From Pseudomonas sp. 31-12 (lineage in GTDB: Bacteria > Pseudomonadota > Gammaproteobacteria > Pseudomonadales > Pseudomonadaceae), in assembly GCF_003151075.1 (NCBI RefSeq), contig NZ_CP029482.1, positions 868,001-932,000 of the forward strand: a stretch of DNA of 64,000 nt, written 5' to 3'. The position numbers and the translations under genes are program-made. Positions 52,602 to 62,539 of this stretch are shown here, piece by piece; the first letter of the stretch is position 1; each line of letters opens with the position of its first letter. A model generated the notes under the pieces. It was not told where the DNA came from. It saw only the letters and a list, made by a program, of their open reading frames with translations, and made no database searches.

Positions 52602-55379
52602 TCAAGAGGTAGGCGCCGTCGCCCGATTCTGCTGGTCACGTTGTGCAACCCAATGCTCGATCAGGTCACGCAACTGCGACAGCTCGACCGGTTTGGCCAT
52701 GTGCCCGTCCATGCCGGCCTGGCGCGCGCGCTCTTTGTGCTCTGCAAGGATGTGAGCGGTCAATGCCACCACCGGGGTGCGAATCCGCTGATTGCCGACT
52801 TCCCAGGCACGTAACTGCTGGGTGGCAGAGAAGCCATCGAGGATCGGCATTTCACAATCCATCAGGACCAGGTCGTAACGCTGGGCTTTCATCGCCTGCA
52901 AGGCTTCTTCGCCATTGCTGGCGGTGTCTGGTTGCAGGTTGAGCTTGCCGAGCATGCCGCGAATCACCTTGGTCGAGATATTGTTGTCCTCGGCCACCAG
53001 GATACGGAAATCACTCGGGACCTTGACCGGAAGTGTCGGGCCTGTGGGCAGGTGCGGCGAGACGGTCGGGCCCTTGTTGCGTTGGTTCAGCTCGTCGGCC
53101 AGGGTGGTCTTGAGGGTGTAGCCGGCCACCGGTTTGGCGAGGATGCGCTTGATCCCGGAATTGCGCGCGATGATCTTGCTCGGTGCGTTGCTGATGCCGG
53201 TGAGCATGATCAGCAGGATGTCGTGGTTCAGGCTCGGGTCTTCCTTGATCTTGGCCGCCAGTTGCATGCCGGTCATGCCGGGCATGTTCTGGTCCAGCAG
53301 GACCACGTCGAAATAGTCACGCAGGTGAGCCTTGGTGCGTAGCAGCGCCAAAGCCTCTTTGCCGGATGGCACGGCGCTGACGTTCAGGCCCCAGGCGCTG
53401 CACTGTTGCACCAGCACTTTGCGGCAGGTGTCGTTATCGTCCACCACCAGCACGCGCGCACCTTGCAGCGGCCCATCGAGGTCGGAGGTCGGGTGTTCGA
53501 GACGATCGGGGTCCAGGGGCAGGGTCAGCCACAAGGTGCTGCCCTGGTTGGCGCCGCTCTTGATACCGAACTCCCCTTGCATCAAGCGGATCAACTGACG
53601 GGCAATCACCAGCCCCAGATTGCCGCCCAGGCTGGTCGCCGAGAGGAAGTGTTTGCTGTGCAGTTCGGCGTGCATCAGGGCGTCGCGTTCTTCGGCCTCC
53701 ATCGGCACGCCGCTGTCCTGCACTGCGATGCGCAGGCGCGGTTTGGCGCTGCGTTCGTCGAGGGCGACGACGATCAGGATTTCGCCCTCGTCGGTTTTTT
53801 TCAGGGCGTTTTCCAGCAGGCTCAGCAAGGTCTGGCGCAGGCGCGTTGGGTCACCGCTGATGACACGCGGCACTTGCGGCTGGATGAAGCTGATCAGCTC
53901 TACGTTCTGCTGTTCGGCCTTGGCGCGGAAGATGCTCAGGCAGTCTTCGATCAAGGCGTTGAGATCGAACTGCACGTCGTCCAGTTCGATCTGCCCGGAC
54001 TCGAGCTTGGAGATGTCGAGAATCTCGTTGATCAGGGTCAGCAGTTCATTGCCGGCGCTGTGGATGGTCTGCACGTAGTCACGTTGCTTGACCGACAACG
54101 GTGTGCCCAATAGCAGTTCGGTCATGCCGAGCACGCCGTTCATCGGGGTGCGGATTTCGTGGCTGATTTTCGCCAGGAATTCGGCCTTGGCGTTGATCTC
54201 GGCATTGCTGGCGGCCAGGTCGCGGCTGACACTGAAGCGGTCTTCGGTGATGCTGCGCTGACGTTCGCCCAGCGCAATGCTCATCAACAGGCCACTGATG
54301 CAGATGAACGCCAGCAGCGTCATGATCAAGCCTTGAGGCGCGACCAGGGTCAGCCCCAACAGCGCCGGCAGGATGATCAGCGTGCCGATGTTGAACACCA
54401 CCATCGCCGCCACGAACAGGCGCGCCGGACGATAGCCTTTTTGCCAATGATAGGCGCCGACGAACAACATGCTCAGGCCCGCCAGGGCGACCAGGGCATA
54501 GGTAATGATGTTCAGCGGCAGCGTGTTGACGAACAACAGCAGCAAGCCGCAGACCACGATGAACAGAATGTCGCCCAGCAACAGCTTGTTCAGCGGGTGC
54601 GAGCCGAGCGGGGCGAAGAAACGATAGGCGAACATCAGGCCGCACGGCGCCGTCATCAGCAAGGCGAGATACGCGCCGGGCGTCTGCACCGCGTGCCAGT
54701 TGGGTAGCCAGGGCCCTGCCAGATTCAGCAACAGCAACAGGCTGAGCATCAACAAGGCTTCGCATCCGGCCAGCCAGAGGCTGCTGCGCGAGCGGGTGTA
54801 GGCATAGCGGACGAGGTTGTGCAGGATCAGCATGCCGATACAACCGAACAGCAGGCCGTAGATCAGCATCTGGTTCTGATTGGCCGCGGTCATGATCGCC
54901 GATTGCAGGGTGATATACGGCCGCAACTGGTGATCGGACACCAGCCGCAGGTAGACGTCGAGGGGTTTGTCGCTTTGCGGCAGCGGCAACATGAAATCGC
55001 TGCTGGGCAGGGGGCGGTCAGCTTGGGGCTGCCCGGTGCCAGTGTTCAATTGATCGATCAGCGTGTCGCCATCGAGCACATACAGATTGAGCCGCGACAG
55101 GTCGGGGGCGAACACTCGCAGCAATTGCTCGTGCTTGCCGGGCGCCAACCTGAAACGCAGCCACAAGGCACCTTCAGGCTCGGCTGCGGTGAGGCGGTCG
55201 AGTTCGATGGGGCTGAATTGATTGGTATAGCGAGATGAGCGGATGTCGCTCAGCTGCAGGTCGCCCTGTTCGTCAAGCAATACCGCCCAGCCACTGCCTT
55301 GCGCGGCCTGAGCCGGGAGCATGCAGAGCAAGGTCAACAGCGTGACTGTGAAACCTATGGCAATCCTGAGCCAGCGCAC
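52602..55379 (-). CDS. retS: Hybrid sensor kinase RetS
   Basis: A 925-residue inner-membrane hybrid kinase. The order is signal sequence (ending AQAAQGSGW), periplasmic 7TMR-DISMED2 sensor to about residue 165, seven membrane helices to about 375, HisKA with H407 in [14 protein letters not shown], a HATPase_c domain, and two receivers with phospho-aspartates at D696 ([13 protein letters not shown]) and D841 ([13 protein letters not shown]). This layout and the neighbours purD and purH identify RetS, which in P. aeruginosa binds and inhibits GacS and so lowers RsmY/Z, favouring type III secretion over biofilm and type VI secretion. The kinase domain keeps its H-box, though RetS works largely by heterodimer formation. 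It lies 100 bases after purD. Confidence 0.93.
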   Translation of the reverse strand: MRWLRIAIGFTVTLLTLLCMLPAQAAQGSGWAVLLDEQGDLQLSDIRSSRYTNQFSPIELDRLTAAEPEGALWLRFRLAPGKHEQLLRVFAPDLSRLNLYVLDGDTLIDQLNTGTGQPQADRPLPSSDFMLPLPQSDKPLDVYLRLVSDHQLRPYITLQSAIMTAANQNQMLIYGLLFGCIGMLILHNLVRYAYTRSRSSLWLAGCEALLMLSLLLLLNLAGPWLPNWHAVQTPGAYLALLMTAPCGLMFAYRFFAPLGSHPLNKLLLGDILFIVVCGLLLLFVNTLPLNIITYALVALAGLSMLFVGAYHWQKGYRPARLFVAAMVVFNIGTLIILPALLGLTLVAPQGLIMTLLAFICISGLLMSIALGERQRSITEDRFSVSRDLAASNAEINAKAEFLAKISHEIRTPMNGVLGMTELLLGTPLSVKQRDYVQTIHSAGNELLTLINEILDISKLESGQIELDDVQFDLNALIEDCLSIFRAKAEQQNVELISFIQPQVPRVISGDPTRLRQTLLSLLENALKKTDEGEILIVVALDERSAKPRLRIAVQDSGVPMEAEERDALMHAELHSKHFLSATSLGGNLGLVIARQLIRLMQGEFGIKSGANQGSTLWLTLPLDPDRLEHPTSDLDGPLQGARVLVVDDNDTCRKVLVQQCSAWGLNVSAVPSGKEALALLRTKAHLRDYFDVVLLDQNMPGMTGMQLAAKIKEDPSLNHDILLIMLTGISNAPSKIIARNSGIKRILAKPVAGYTLKTTLADELNQRNKGPTVSPHLPTGPTLPVKVPSDFRILVAEDNNISTKVIRGMLGKLNLQPDTASNGEEALQAMKAQRYDLVLMDCEMPILDGFSATQQLRAWEVGNQRIRTPVVALTAHILAEHKERARQAGMDGHMAKPVELSQLRDLIEHWVAQRDQQNRATAPTS

Positions 55380-55478
55380 GGCGAAATCCCTTCGTAGGTT
55401 GATGCCAGATTATTACTATGCGCGGCGCCGGAACAGTCCGGCAAGGGCCTGAAGCCCAAGCCCTGCCGAACGGATCGC

Positions 55479-56774
55479 TTATTCCTGATTTTCGCCGCGC
55501 TCACGGGCAATGGCACGGTAGCCAATGTCCTTGCGATAGAAACAGCCTTCCCAATCAATCTTTGCCGCCAGTTTGTAAGCCTGCTGCTGTGCCGCATCAA
55601 CGCTGGCACCCATGGCGGTTGCGCAAAGCACCCGTCCACCGGCCGTTACTACGTTACCGTCCTTGAGCGCCGTGCCGGCGTGGAAGACTTTGCCTTCCAG
55701 TGCCGCGGCTGCATCCAGACCGTTGATGGCAACGCCTTTAGCGTAGTCGCCAGGATAACCGCCCGCAGCCAACACAATGCCGACGCTCGGACGTGGATCC
55801 CATTGCGCCTCGACCTTGTCCAGGGCTTGCGCCAGGGCCGCTTCGACCAGCAACACCAGGCTCGACTGCAAACGCAGCATCACCGGCTGGGTCTCAGGAT
55901 CACCGAAACGGCAGTTGAACTCGATAACTTTTGGGTTACCAGCCTTGTCGATCATCAGGCCGGCATACAGGAAACCGGTGTAGACATTGCCTTCATCGGC
56001 CATGCCGCGCACGGTCGGCCAGATCACCAGGTCCATGACCCGTTGATGGACGTCAGCGGTGACCACCGGGGCAGGGGAGTAAGCGCCCATGCCGCCGGTG
56101 TTCGGACCGGTGTCGCCGTCGCCGACGCGTTTGTGGTCCTGGCTGGTGGCCATCGGCAGCACGTTCTTGCCGTCGACCATGACGATGAAGCTGGCTTCTT
56201 CGCCGTCGAGGAACTCTTCAATCACCACGCGCGAACCGGCGTCGCCGAACGCATTGCCCGCGAGCATGTCGCGCACGGCGTCTTCGGCTTCGGCCAGGGT
56301 CATGGCAACGATCACGCCTTTACCGGCGGCCAGGCCGTCGGCCTTGATCACGATCGGTGCGCCTTTTTCACGCAGATAAGCCAGGGCCGGCTCGATCTCG
56401 GTGAAGTTCTGGTAGTCGGCGGTCGGGATCTTGTGGCGCGCCAGGAAATCCTTGGTGAAGGCTTTCGAACCTTCCAGCTGGGCAGCGCCGGCCGTCGGAC
56501 CGAAGCAATCCAGGCCACGGGAGCGGAACAGATCGACGACGCCTGCGACCAGCGGCACTTCCGGACCGACGATGGTCAGGGAAACGTTCTTCTCGGCAAA
56601 ATCTGCCAGCTGCTCAAGGGCCAGCACGTCGATAGCGACGTTCTCGCACTTGGCTTCAATGGCGGTGCCGGCGTTGCCCGGGGCAACGAACACTTTCTGC
56701 ACACGCGGATCCTGAGCCACTTTCCAGGCCAGTGCGTGTTCACGGCCACCGCTGCCAATGATCAAAACATTCAT
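55479..56774 (-). CDS. purD: Phosphoribosylamine-glycine ligase
   Basis: A 431-residue ATP-grasp enzyme for the second step of purine synthesis. Begins MNVLIIGSGGREHALAWKVA with the glycine-rich loop. Other landmarks are IVGPEVPLVAGVVDLFRSRG, GAPIVIKADGLAAGKGVIVA, TGGMGAYSPAPVV and IEFNCRFGDPETQPVMLRL. The ATG at 56774 is chosen; the 27-codon extension upstream is not conserved. A REP pair separates it from purH. Confidence 0.98.
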   Translation of the reverse strand: MNVLIIGSGGREHALAWKVAQDPRVQKVFVAPGNAGTAIEAKCENVAIDVLALEQLADFAEKNVSLTIVGPEVPLVAGVVDLFRSRGLDCFGPTAGAAQLEGSKAFTKDFLARHKIPTADYQNFTEIEPALAYLREKGAPIVIKADGLAAGKGVIVAMTLAEAEDAVRDMLAGNAFGDAGSRVVIEEFLDGEEASFIVMVDGKNVLPMATSQDHKRVGDGDTGPNTGGMGAYSPAPVVTADVHQRVMDLVIWPTVRGMADEGNVYTGFLYAGLMIDKAGNPKVIEFNCRFGDPETQPVMLRLQSSLVLLVEAALAQALDKVEAQWDPRPSVGIVLAAGGYPGDYAKGVAINGLDAAAALEGKVFHAGTALKDGNVVTAGGRVLCATAMGASVDAAQQQAYKLAAKIDWEGCFYRKDIGYRAIARERGENQE

Positions 56775-56827
56775 TTCAAAAACCTCGGATGACGCTAATT
56801 CTGTTGAGCGCCGCAGGGACGCTTTTC

Positions 56828-56916
56828 TGTGGGAGCTGGCCTGCCGGCGATGCAAACAACTCGGTTTATCAGCTAAGCCGAGGGGATGCTATCGCTGGCA
56901 GGCCAGCTCCCACAGT
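56828..56916. repeat. REP pair (REPIN) between purH and purD
   Basis: Inverted arms at about 56829-56852 and 56892-56915 share GTGGGAGCTGGCCTGCCGGCG and CGCTGGCAGGCCAGCTCCCAC. Confidence 0.85.
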
Positions 56917-56928
56917 TGATCGTCGTAC

Positions 56929-58536
56929 TTAGTGACGGAAGTGGCGCATGCCGGTGAAGACCATGGCGATGCCGGCTTCATCAGCCGCTGCAATCACTTC
57001 AGCGTCACGCATCGAGCCGCCTGGCTGGATTACTGCGGTAATGCCAACCTTGGCCGCGTTGTCCAGGCCGTCGCGGAACGGGAAGAACGCATCGGAGGCC
57101 ATCACCGAGCCTGCCACCTGCAAACCGGCGTGTTCAGCCTTGATCGCGGCGATACGCGCAGAGTTCACACGGCTCATCTGGCCAGCGCCGACGCCGATGG
57201 TCTGACGGTTCTTGGCGTAGACAATGGCGTTGGATTTAACGTACTTGGCGACTTTCCAGGCGAAGATCAGGTCGTTGATTTCCTGTTCGGTCGGCGCTCG
57301 TTTGGTCACGACTTTCAGGTCTTCGCTGCCGATCATGCCGATGTCGCGGCTCTGTACCAGCAAGCCGCCGTTGACGCGCTTGTAGTCCCAGGCAGCGGCG
57401 CGATCCGCCGACCACTCGCCGCAGGCCAGCAGGCGCACGTTGGCTTTGGCGGCCACAATGGCGCGGGCTTCTTCGCTCACGGACGGGGCGATGATCACTT
57501 CGACGAACTGACGCTCGACGATGGCCTTGGCGGTTTCAGCATCCAGTTCGCGGTTGAACGCGATGATGCCGCCGAATGCCGATTCAGTGTCGGTGGCATA
57601 AGCCAGTTCGTAAGCCTGACGAATGCCGCCTTCGGCGTCCGGGCTGACCGCAACGCCGCACGGGTTGGCGTGCTTGACGATCACGCAAGCCGGTTTGACG
57701 AAGCTTTTCACGCATTCCAGCGCGGCGTCGGTGTCGGCCACGTTGTTGTACGACAGTTCTTTGCCTTGCAGTTGGGTCGCGGTGGCGATGCCGACTTCGG
57801 CAGGCTTGGCTTCAACGTAGAACGCCGCGCTCTGGTGCGGGTTCTCGCCGTAGCGCATTTCCTGGGCCTTGACGAACTGGCTGTTGAAGGTGCGCGGGAA
57901 CTCGCTGCGACCTTCAGTGCTGAGGGTCTCGGCAGCCTGGTTCACGGTGCCCATGTAGTTGGCGATCATGCCGTCGTAGGCGGCGGTGTGTTCGAAGGCC
58001 TTGAGCATCAGGTCGAAACGCTGAGCGTAGGTCAGGCCGCCGGCCTTCAGGCTTTCCAGCACGCTGGCGTAATCGCTGGCATTCACCACGATAGCCACGT
58101 CTTTATGGTTTTTTGCGGCCGAACGGACCATGGTCGGGCCGCCGATGTCGATGTTCTCGATGGCGGTCGGCAGGTCGCAGCCTGGCTTGTTGATGGTGGC
58201 TTCGAACGGGTACAGGTTGACCGCAACCAGATCGATCGGCTTGATGCCGTGCTCGTTCATGATGGCGTCATCGATACCGCGACGACCGAGGATCCCGCCG
58301 TGGATTTTCGGGTGGAGGGTTTTCACCCGACCGTCCATCATTTCTGCGAAACCGGTGTAATCCGCGACTTCCACTGCGGCAACACCGTTGTCGCGCAGCA
58401 GCTTGAACGTTCCGCCGGTGGAGAGGATCTCGACGCCCAGGGCTTCAAGCTCTTTGGCGAATTCGAGGATCCCGGTCTTGTCGGAAACGCTGATCAAGGC
58501 GCGGCGGATCGGCAGGCGGGTAGTCTGGTCGGTCAT
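56929..58536 (-). CDS. purH: Bifunctional AICAR transformylase/IMP cyclohydrolase
   Basis: A 535-residue enzyme catalysing the last two purine steps. Residues 1-190 are the methylglyoxal-synthase-like cyclohydrolase: [38 protein letters not shown], and [19 protein letters not shown]. The rest is the formyltransferase with [37 protein letters not shown] and [16 protein letters not shown]. The ATG at 58536 ([12 protein letters not shown]) is preferred to an 11-codon-longer form. It follows the fis terminator. Confidence 0.98.
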   Translation of the reverse strand: MTDQTTRLPIRRALISVSDKTGILEFAKELEALGVEILSTGGTFKLLRDNGVAAVEVADYTGFAEMMDGRVKTLHPKIHGGILGRRGIDDAIMNEHGIKPIDLVAVNLYPFEATINKPGCDLPTAIENIDIGGPTMVRSAAKNHKDVAIVVNASDYASVLESLKAGGLTYAQRFDLMLKAFEHTAAYDGMIANYMGTVNQAAETLSTEGRSEFPRTFNSQFVKAQEMRYGENPHQSAAFYVEAKPAEVGIATATQLQGKELSYNNVADTDAALECVKSFVKPACVIVKHANPCGVAVSPDAEGGIRQAYELAYATDTESAFGGIIAFNRELDAETAKAIVERQFVEVIIAPSVSEEARAIVAAKANVRLLACGEWSADRAAAWDYKRVNGGLLVQSRDIGMIGSEDLKVVTKRAPTEQEINDLIFAWKVAKYVKSNAIVYAKNRQTIGVGAGQMSRVNSARIAAIKAEHAGLQVAGSVMASDAFFPFRDGLDNAAKVGITAVIQPGGSMRDAEVIAAADEAGIAMVFTGMRHFRH

Positions 58537-58565
58537 TTCAATTTCCATCAAAAGCAAAGGAGTCA

Positions 58566-58600
58566 GCAAAAAAGGCGACCGTTTTTACGCGGGCGCCTTT
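58566..58600 (-). terminator. Rho-independent terminator of dusB-fis
   Basis: Read on the minus strand, AAAGGCG (58600-58594) pairs with CGCCTTT (58577-58571) and is followed by TTTGC after a run of six T. It lies 18 bases after the fis stop and before purH. Confidence 0.85.
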
Positions 58601-58617
58601 CTGGTTTGATTGAATGC

Positions 58618-58938
58618 TTACAGCAAATCGTACTGCTTGAGTTTCTTGCGCAGCGTGCCTCGGTTCAGCCCGAGCAGCTCGCTGGCCTTGGTCTGGTTGC
58701 CCTTGACGTAGTTCATCACGCACTCGAGCAGGGGCGCCTCGACTTCGGAGAGCACCAGGTTGTACACATCCGTGACGGCAGCGCCCTCAAGGTGGGCGAA
58801 ATAATTGTGCAGCGCCTTCTCGACACTCCCGCGAAGGGTCTGACCTTCTTCGCTCGGCGTATTGAGGTGCTGTTTCAAATTCACGTTGTCGCTCACGGGT
58901 GTTGTTCCACTCACTAAAGTCTCGGTCATCATCGTCAT
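58618..58938 (-). CDS. fis: DNA-binding protein Fis
   Basis: A 106-residue nucleoid protein from ATG 58938, slightly longer at the N-terminus than enterobacterial Fis. The C-terminal helix-turn-helix is [20 protein letters not shown] then [11 protein letters not shown], which is nearly invariant. It overlaps the dusB stop (four bases), the classic dusB-fis operon of gammaproteobacteria, where Fis abundance follows growth rate. The arginine-rich 24-codon extension upstream lies in dusB and is rejected. Confidence 0.98.
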   Translation of the reverse strand: MTMMTETLVSGTTPVSDNVNLKQHLNTPSEEGQTLRGSVEKALHNYFAHLEGAAVTDVYNLVLSEVEAPLLECVMNYVKGNQTKASELLGLNRGTLRKKLKQYDLL

Positions 58939-59945
58939 GCGGCCACCCCTTCTCCGTCCCCTGTCAGGCTCTTGTAACGTTCGGCGAAGAAGCCCTGAAC
59001 GTTGGCGCATTGTGCTTCCGTATCTTCCAAACGATTGAAGTGGGCGCGAAACTCCCTGGCGCCCGGCAAGGTTGCGAGATACCAGCCCACATGCTTTCGA
59101 GCGATACGGACGCCCATGACGTCTCCATAGAAGACGTGCAGCGCAGCCAGATGCTCTAGCAGAATGCGTTCCACCTCGATCAATTCCAGCGCCGGGAGTT
59201 TTTCGCCGGTACGCAGGAAGTGATCGATCTCACGAAAAATCCACGGCCGCCCCTGAGCGGCCCGGCCTACCAGCAGGCCATCGGCACCGGTCGCGTCGAG
59301 CACGTACCGGGCCTTCTCAGGGGAATCGATGTCGCCGTTGGCGAAGACCGGCATCGACACCGCCTGCTTGATCGCAGCGATGGTGTCGTACTCGGCTTCA
59401 CCGGTGTACAGGTCGGCTCGGGTACGGCCATGGACCGCCAACGCCGTAATGCCCGCCTGCTCGGCGATCTTCGCCACCGTCAAACCATTCTTGTTGTCCC
59501 GGTCCCAGCCGGTGCGGATCTTCAAGGTAACCGGCACATCGACTGCGGCCACGACGGCCTGCAGGATCTCGGTCACCAATGCTTCATCCTTCAACAGTGC
59601 GGACCCGGCGGCCTTGTTGCAGACCTTCTTCGCCGGACAGCCCATGTTGATGTCAATAATCTGTGCGCCCAGTTCAACGTTGGCCCGGGCCGCATCCGCC
59701 AGCATCTGTGCATCACCCCCGGCGATCTGGACCGAGCGCGGCTCGGGATCACCTTCGTGGATCATGCGCATCCGCGATTTGCGGGTGTTCCACAAACTCA
59801 TGTCGCTGGTAACCATTTCCGAGACTACAAGCCCTGCGCCCAGTCGCTTGCACAGCTGACGAAAGGGCTGGTCGGTGACTCCCGCCATGGGGGCGAGAAT
59901 CAAACCGTTGTGCAATGTATATGGACCGATGCGTACCGCCGACAT
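58935..59945 (-). CDS. dusB: tRNA-dihydrouridine synthase B
   Basis: A 336-residue FMN enzyme that reduces uridine in the tRNA D-loop. Landmarks are [20 protein letters not shown] near the start, [20 protein letters not shown] with the catalytic cysteine, [35 protein letters not shown] and [20 protein letters not shown], all diagnostic of DusB. The roughly 180 bases upstream of 59945 hold the dusB-fis promoter region, which could not be assigned precisely. Confidence 0.97.
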   Translation of the reverse strand: MSAVRIGPYTLHNGLILAPMAGVTDQPFRQLCKRLGAGLVVSEMVTSDMSLWNTRKSRMRMIHEGDPEPRSVQIAGGDAQMLADAARANVELGAQIIDINMGCPAKKVCNKAAGSALLKDEALVTEILQAVVAAVDVPVTLKIRTGWDRDNKNGLTVAKIAEQAGITALAVHGRTRADLYTGEAEYDTIAAIKQAVSMPVFANGDIDSPEKARYVLDATGADGLLVGRAAQGRPWIFREIDHFLRTGEKLPALELIEVERILLEHLAALHVFYGDVMGVRIARKHVGWYLATLPGAREFRAHFNRLEDTEAQCANVQGFFAERYKSLTGDGEGVAA

Positions 59946-60130
59946 AGGACTTCCCTGTTGTGGGGCCGGATCATGAGAGTTCGAAAAAGGGTTGGCATGA
60001 TACCCGCTCTCGATGACTGGATAAAGGCTGAATTGAACAAAATCTGAACAGTAATTCTGTTATCGCCAGCGGTTTGGTATGAGCGGTCAAAGTCAGAAAT
60101 ATGCCGTCAACGCCGTAACACTGAAGCGTT

Positions 60131-61345
60131 TCACTCGGGCGAATGGAAGCTCAGGCTGTAATTCACCGCTTTGGCGCCTGGATCGAGGATATCCAGTGCG
60201 ATGTGGATCGGCGTCTGCGGCGGCATCTCCGCCATGCCTTCGAGATCGCCGTTCAGGTACTCGCCGGGCTTGAAGCGACGGCTGGCGATCAGGTGGCCGT
60301 TAAGGTCGGCGAAGCGCAGTTCCAGCAGCGGAAAAGGCTGGGAGAAGGGCGCACGGTTGTAGATGATCGCATCGACCACCAGCGCACCATTGAATTCAGG
60401 GTGACTGCGGACCACCAGGTTGCTGCTTTTGATTTTCGCGATATCGACTTTCGATGGCACCGTGCAGCCGACTTGCGGGCACAGTTGCTGGAACCACGGA
60501 CGGTACTGGTCCTGGCGCGCCAGTTCGTCGAAGTGGTAAGCGATGTATTGGCCAGCGAGCGCGGCGGCACCGAGCAGCACCAGCAGCAGCCAGAAAAGCC
60601 GTCGGCCCCAAGGGGATCGACGTTTCTGCCAATCCAGTTGCAGCGGGTCGTCTGCCAGGTCCTGCAAGGCTTCGGCCCGTTCGGTCGCCTCGTTGCGTTC
60701 GTGTCGCTTGCGCAAGGGGGCAATCGGGGGCAGGTCGTCAGGTGCGTCGGTTGCCGACAGTCGATCATGGCGCAGGGGCATGTCCAGCGGATCATTCAGG
60801 CGTAGTTGCGGCACCTGGGGCTCGTCGTCCAGATCAACCGGTTCCAGCGAGAATGAAGGTTCGGTGCGCGAGGGCTTGACCGGATCTGGCTGCGTTTCCC
60901 GTGGGTCGGCTTCGACCGCCTGGGCGCGATCGGCTGCCGATTCGCTGAAGAGGCTGTCGGACCAGGGTTCATCCTCGTGCTCGGCGGAGTCGCGGCGAGC
61001 GCTGATGCCGTTTTCGCGGTGCCGGCCGAATTCCGTGGTCGGCTGGATTTCCCGCTGTTCGAGCCGGGCGAGTTCTTCGTCCAGGTCCAGGCTGTCCAGA
61101 TCCAGTTCAGTGGCGGACCACTGCTTTTGGCTGATGGCGCGCGGGGCCGGCGGTTCGACAATGGCCGGGGCAACCGGTGTGACGGCTTCGTTGCCGCCCC
61201 GTTGCTCAAGCAACTGCTTGGCGGCGTTGAACACCTGCAAGCAGGAGCCGCAACGAACCACTCCACGGGCCACGCTCAATTGAGCATGGCTGACGCGGAA
61301 GCTGGTTTGGCAATGCGGGCACTGGGTGACGAAGCTGTCGGTCAT
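60131..61345 (-). CDS. Zinc-ribbon and DUF3426 membrane protein
   Basis: A 404-residue protein. Residues 1-40 are an MJ0042-type zinc ribbon with two CxxC pairs (VTQCPHCQTSFRV and GVVRCGSCLQVFNA). Residues 50-240 are acidic, low-complexity and probably disordered. A single membrane helix follows (RRLFWLLLVLLGAAALAGQY), then a periplasmic DUF3426 domain with HPEFNGALVVDAIIYNRAPF and LELRFADLNGHLIASRRFKP. It is downstream of prmA by 30 bases, matching the order known in other pseudomonads. Function unknown; a tethered regulator is one guess. Confidence 0.9.
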   Translation of the reverse strand: MTDSFVTQCPHCQTSFRVSHAQLSVARGVVRCGSCLQVFNAAKQLLEQRGGNEAVTPVAPAIVEPPAPRAISQKQWSATELDLDSLDLDEELARLEQREIQPTTEFGRHRENGISARRDSAEHEDEPWSDSLFSESAADRAQAVEADPRETQPDPVKPSRTEPSFSLEPVDLDDEPQVPQLRLNDPLDMPLRHDRLSATDAPDDLPPIAPLRKRHERNEATERAEALQDLADDPLQLDWQKRRSPWGRRLFWLLLVLLGAAALAGQYIAYHFDELARQDQYRPWFQQLCPQVGCTVPSKVDIAKIKSSNLVVRSHPEFNGALVVDAIIYNRAPFSQPFPLLELRFADLNGHLIASRRFKPGEYLNGDLEGMAEMPPQTPIHIALDILDPGAKAVNYSLSFHSPE

Positions 61346-61375
61346 GCGGCGATCCGGTTTATGCAGGCGTTCATT

Positions 61376-62254
61376 CTAGCGCCGACGGCCAGTGATGCGC
61401 ACCCAGCCATCGCGATTGGCGATCGGGTCCAGATCGAAGTCTTGAGCATAGGCTTTGGCGACGTCTTCACCTTGCTCGGCGAGGATGCCCGACAACGCCA
61501 GACGACCACCGGGTTTGACCAGACTGGACAATTGCGGCGCCAGGGAAACCAGCGGGCCGGCAAGAATGTTGGCCACCAGCACGTCGGCTTTAACCTGCGG
61601 CAGATCTTCCGGCAGATACAGGGGGAAGAGTGCGTCGGCGATGTTGTTGCGCCCGGCGTTGTCGCGGGAGGCTTCCAGCGCCTGCACGTCGATGTCGGTG
61701 CCGACCGCTTCCTTGGCCCCCAGCAGCAGGGCGGCAATCGCCAGAATCCCCGAGCCGCAACCGAAGTCGAGCACATTGCAGCCTTTGAGGTCCTGACCGT
61801 CGAGCCATTCCAGGCACAGCGCGGTGGTCGGGTGCGTGCCGGTGCCGAACGCCAGGCCCGGGTCCAGCAGAATGTTCACGGCGTCGGGTTCAGGGGCAGC
61901 GTGCCAGCTTGGAACGATCCACAGGCGTTGACCGAAGCGCATTGGCTGGAAATCGTCCATCCAGCTGCGCTCCCAGTCCTGGTCTTCGATCACTTCGCTG
62001 TGATGCTCGGGCAGCGGGCTGCCGGTCAGCAGCTCCAGGTGGGCCAGTACGCTGGCGGCTTCGGTGCCACCTTCGAACAGGGCCAGCAGGTGCGTGTGCG
62101 ACCACAGCGGCGTGGTGTTGAGTTCAGGTTCGAAGATCGGCTGGTCTTCGGCGTCCATGAAGGTCACCGACACGGCGCCCACTTCAAGGAAAGCGTCTTC
62201 GTAGGTTTCGGCTTGTTCTGGGCTGATGGCGAGACGGACTTGCAGCCAAGGCAT
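61376..62254 (-). CDS. prmA: Ribosomal protein L11 methyltransferase
   Basis: A 292-residue SAM-dependent methyltransferase that trimethylates ribosomal protein L11. [20 protein letters not shown] opens the N-terminal recognition domain. The catalytic part has [20 protein letters not shown], the SAM loop [20 protein letters not shown], and [19 protein letters not shown]. The ATG at 62254 matches the family start; the 19-codon longer frame is not conserved. Confidence 0.97.
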   Translation of the reverse strand: MPWLQVRLAISPEQAETYEDAFLEVGAVSVTFMDAEDQPIFEPELNTTPLWSHTHLLALFEGGTEAASVLAHLELLTGSPLPEHHSEVIEDQDWERSWMDDFQPMRFGQRLWIVPSWHAAPEPDAVNILLDPGLAFGTGTHPTTALCLEWLDGQDLKGCNVLDFGCGSGILAIAALLLGAKEAVGTDIDVQALEASRDNAGRNNIADALFPLYLPEDLPQVKADVLVANILAGPLVSLAPQLSSLVKPGGRLALSGILAEQGEDVAKAYAQDFDLDPIANRDGWVRITGRRR

Positions 62255-62368
62255 GGCGGGCACCTTTGAAAAATATTGATTGCAGCCTAGCGGGCTGCGA
62301 GAAGCGCGCAAGTTTACGCGAGAGTGCGGGTGTTGTGGGAGTGGGTTGGTCTGAGCGTCATCTCATAC

Positions 62369-62462
62369 CCTGTGGGAGCGGGCTTGCCCGCGATGACGGT
62401 GTATCAGTCGACATCAATGTTGGGTGTTGCGGCCTCATCGCGGGCAAGCCCGCTCCCACAGG
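62369..62462. repeat. REP pair (REPIN) between accC and prmA
   Basis: Inverted arms at about 62371-62394 and 62437-62460 share GTGGGAGCGGGCTTGCCCGCG and its exact inverse. The rest of the 285-base gap holds the accC terminator and, presumably, the prmA promoter. Confidence 0.87.
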
Positions 62463-62497
62463 GTTGGCGGTGATCCGTTAAATGAAATGTTAGATAC

Positions 62498-62526
62498 AAC
62501 AAAGCCGCCCGAAGGCGGCTTTGTTG
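62498..62526 (-). terminator. Rho-independent terminator of accBC
   Basis: CAACAAAGCCGCC and GGCGGCTTTGTTG (62498-62525) pair over a CGAA/TTCG loop, a tetraloop typical of terminators. It begins 14 bases after the accC stop. The T-run is interrupted but present on the minus strand. Confidence 0.87.
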
Positions 62527-62539
62527 ATCGGGCTAAAGC

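Noticed and set aside
55700..56774. Long open frame opposite purD
   Set aside because: Antisense to conserved purD with typical shadow composition.
56932..58917. 661-codon open frame on the plus strand opposite purH and fis
   Set aside because: It mirrors the reading frame of highly conserved purH. The GC-rich codon pattern leaves the antisense frame open, and the product has a histidine/valine-rich composition typical of such shadows.
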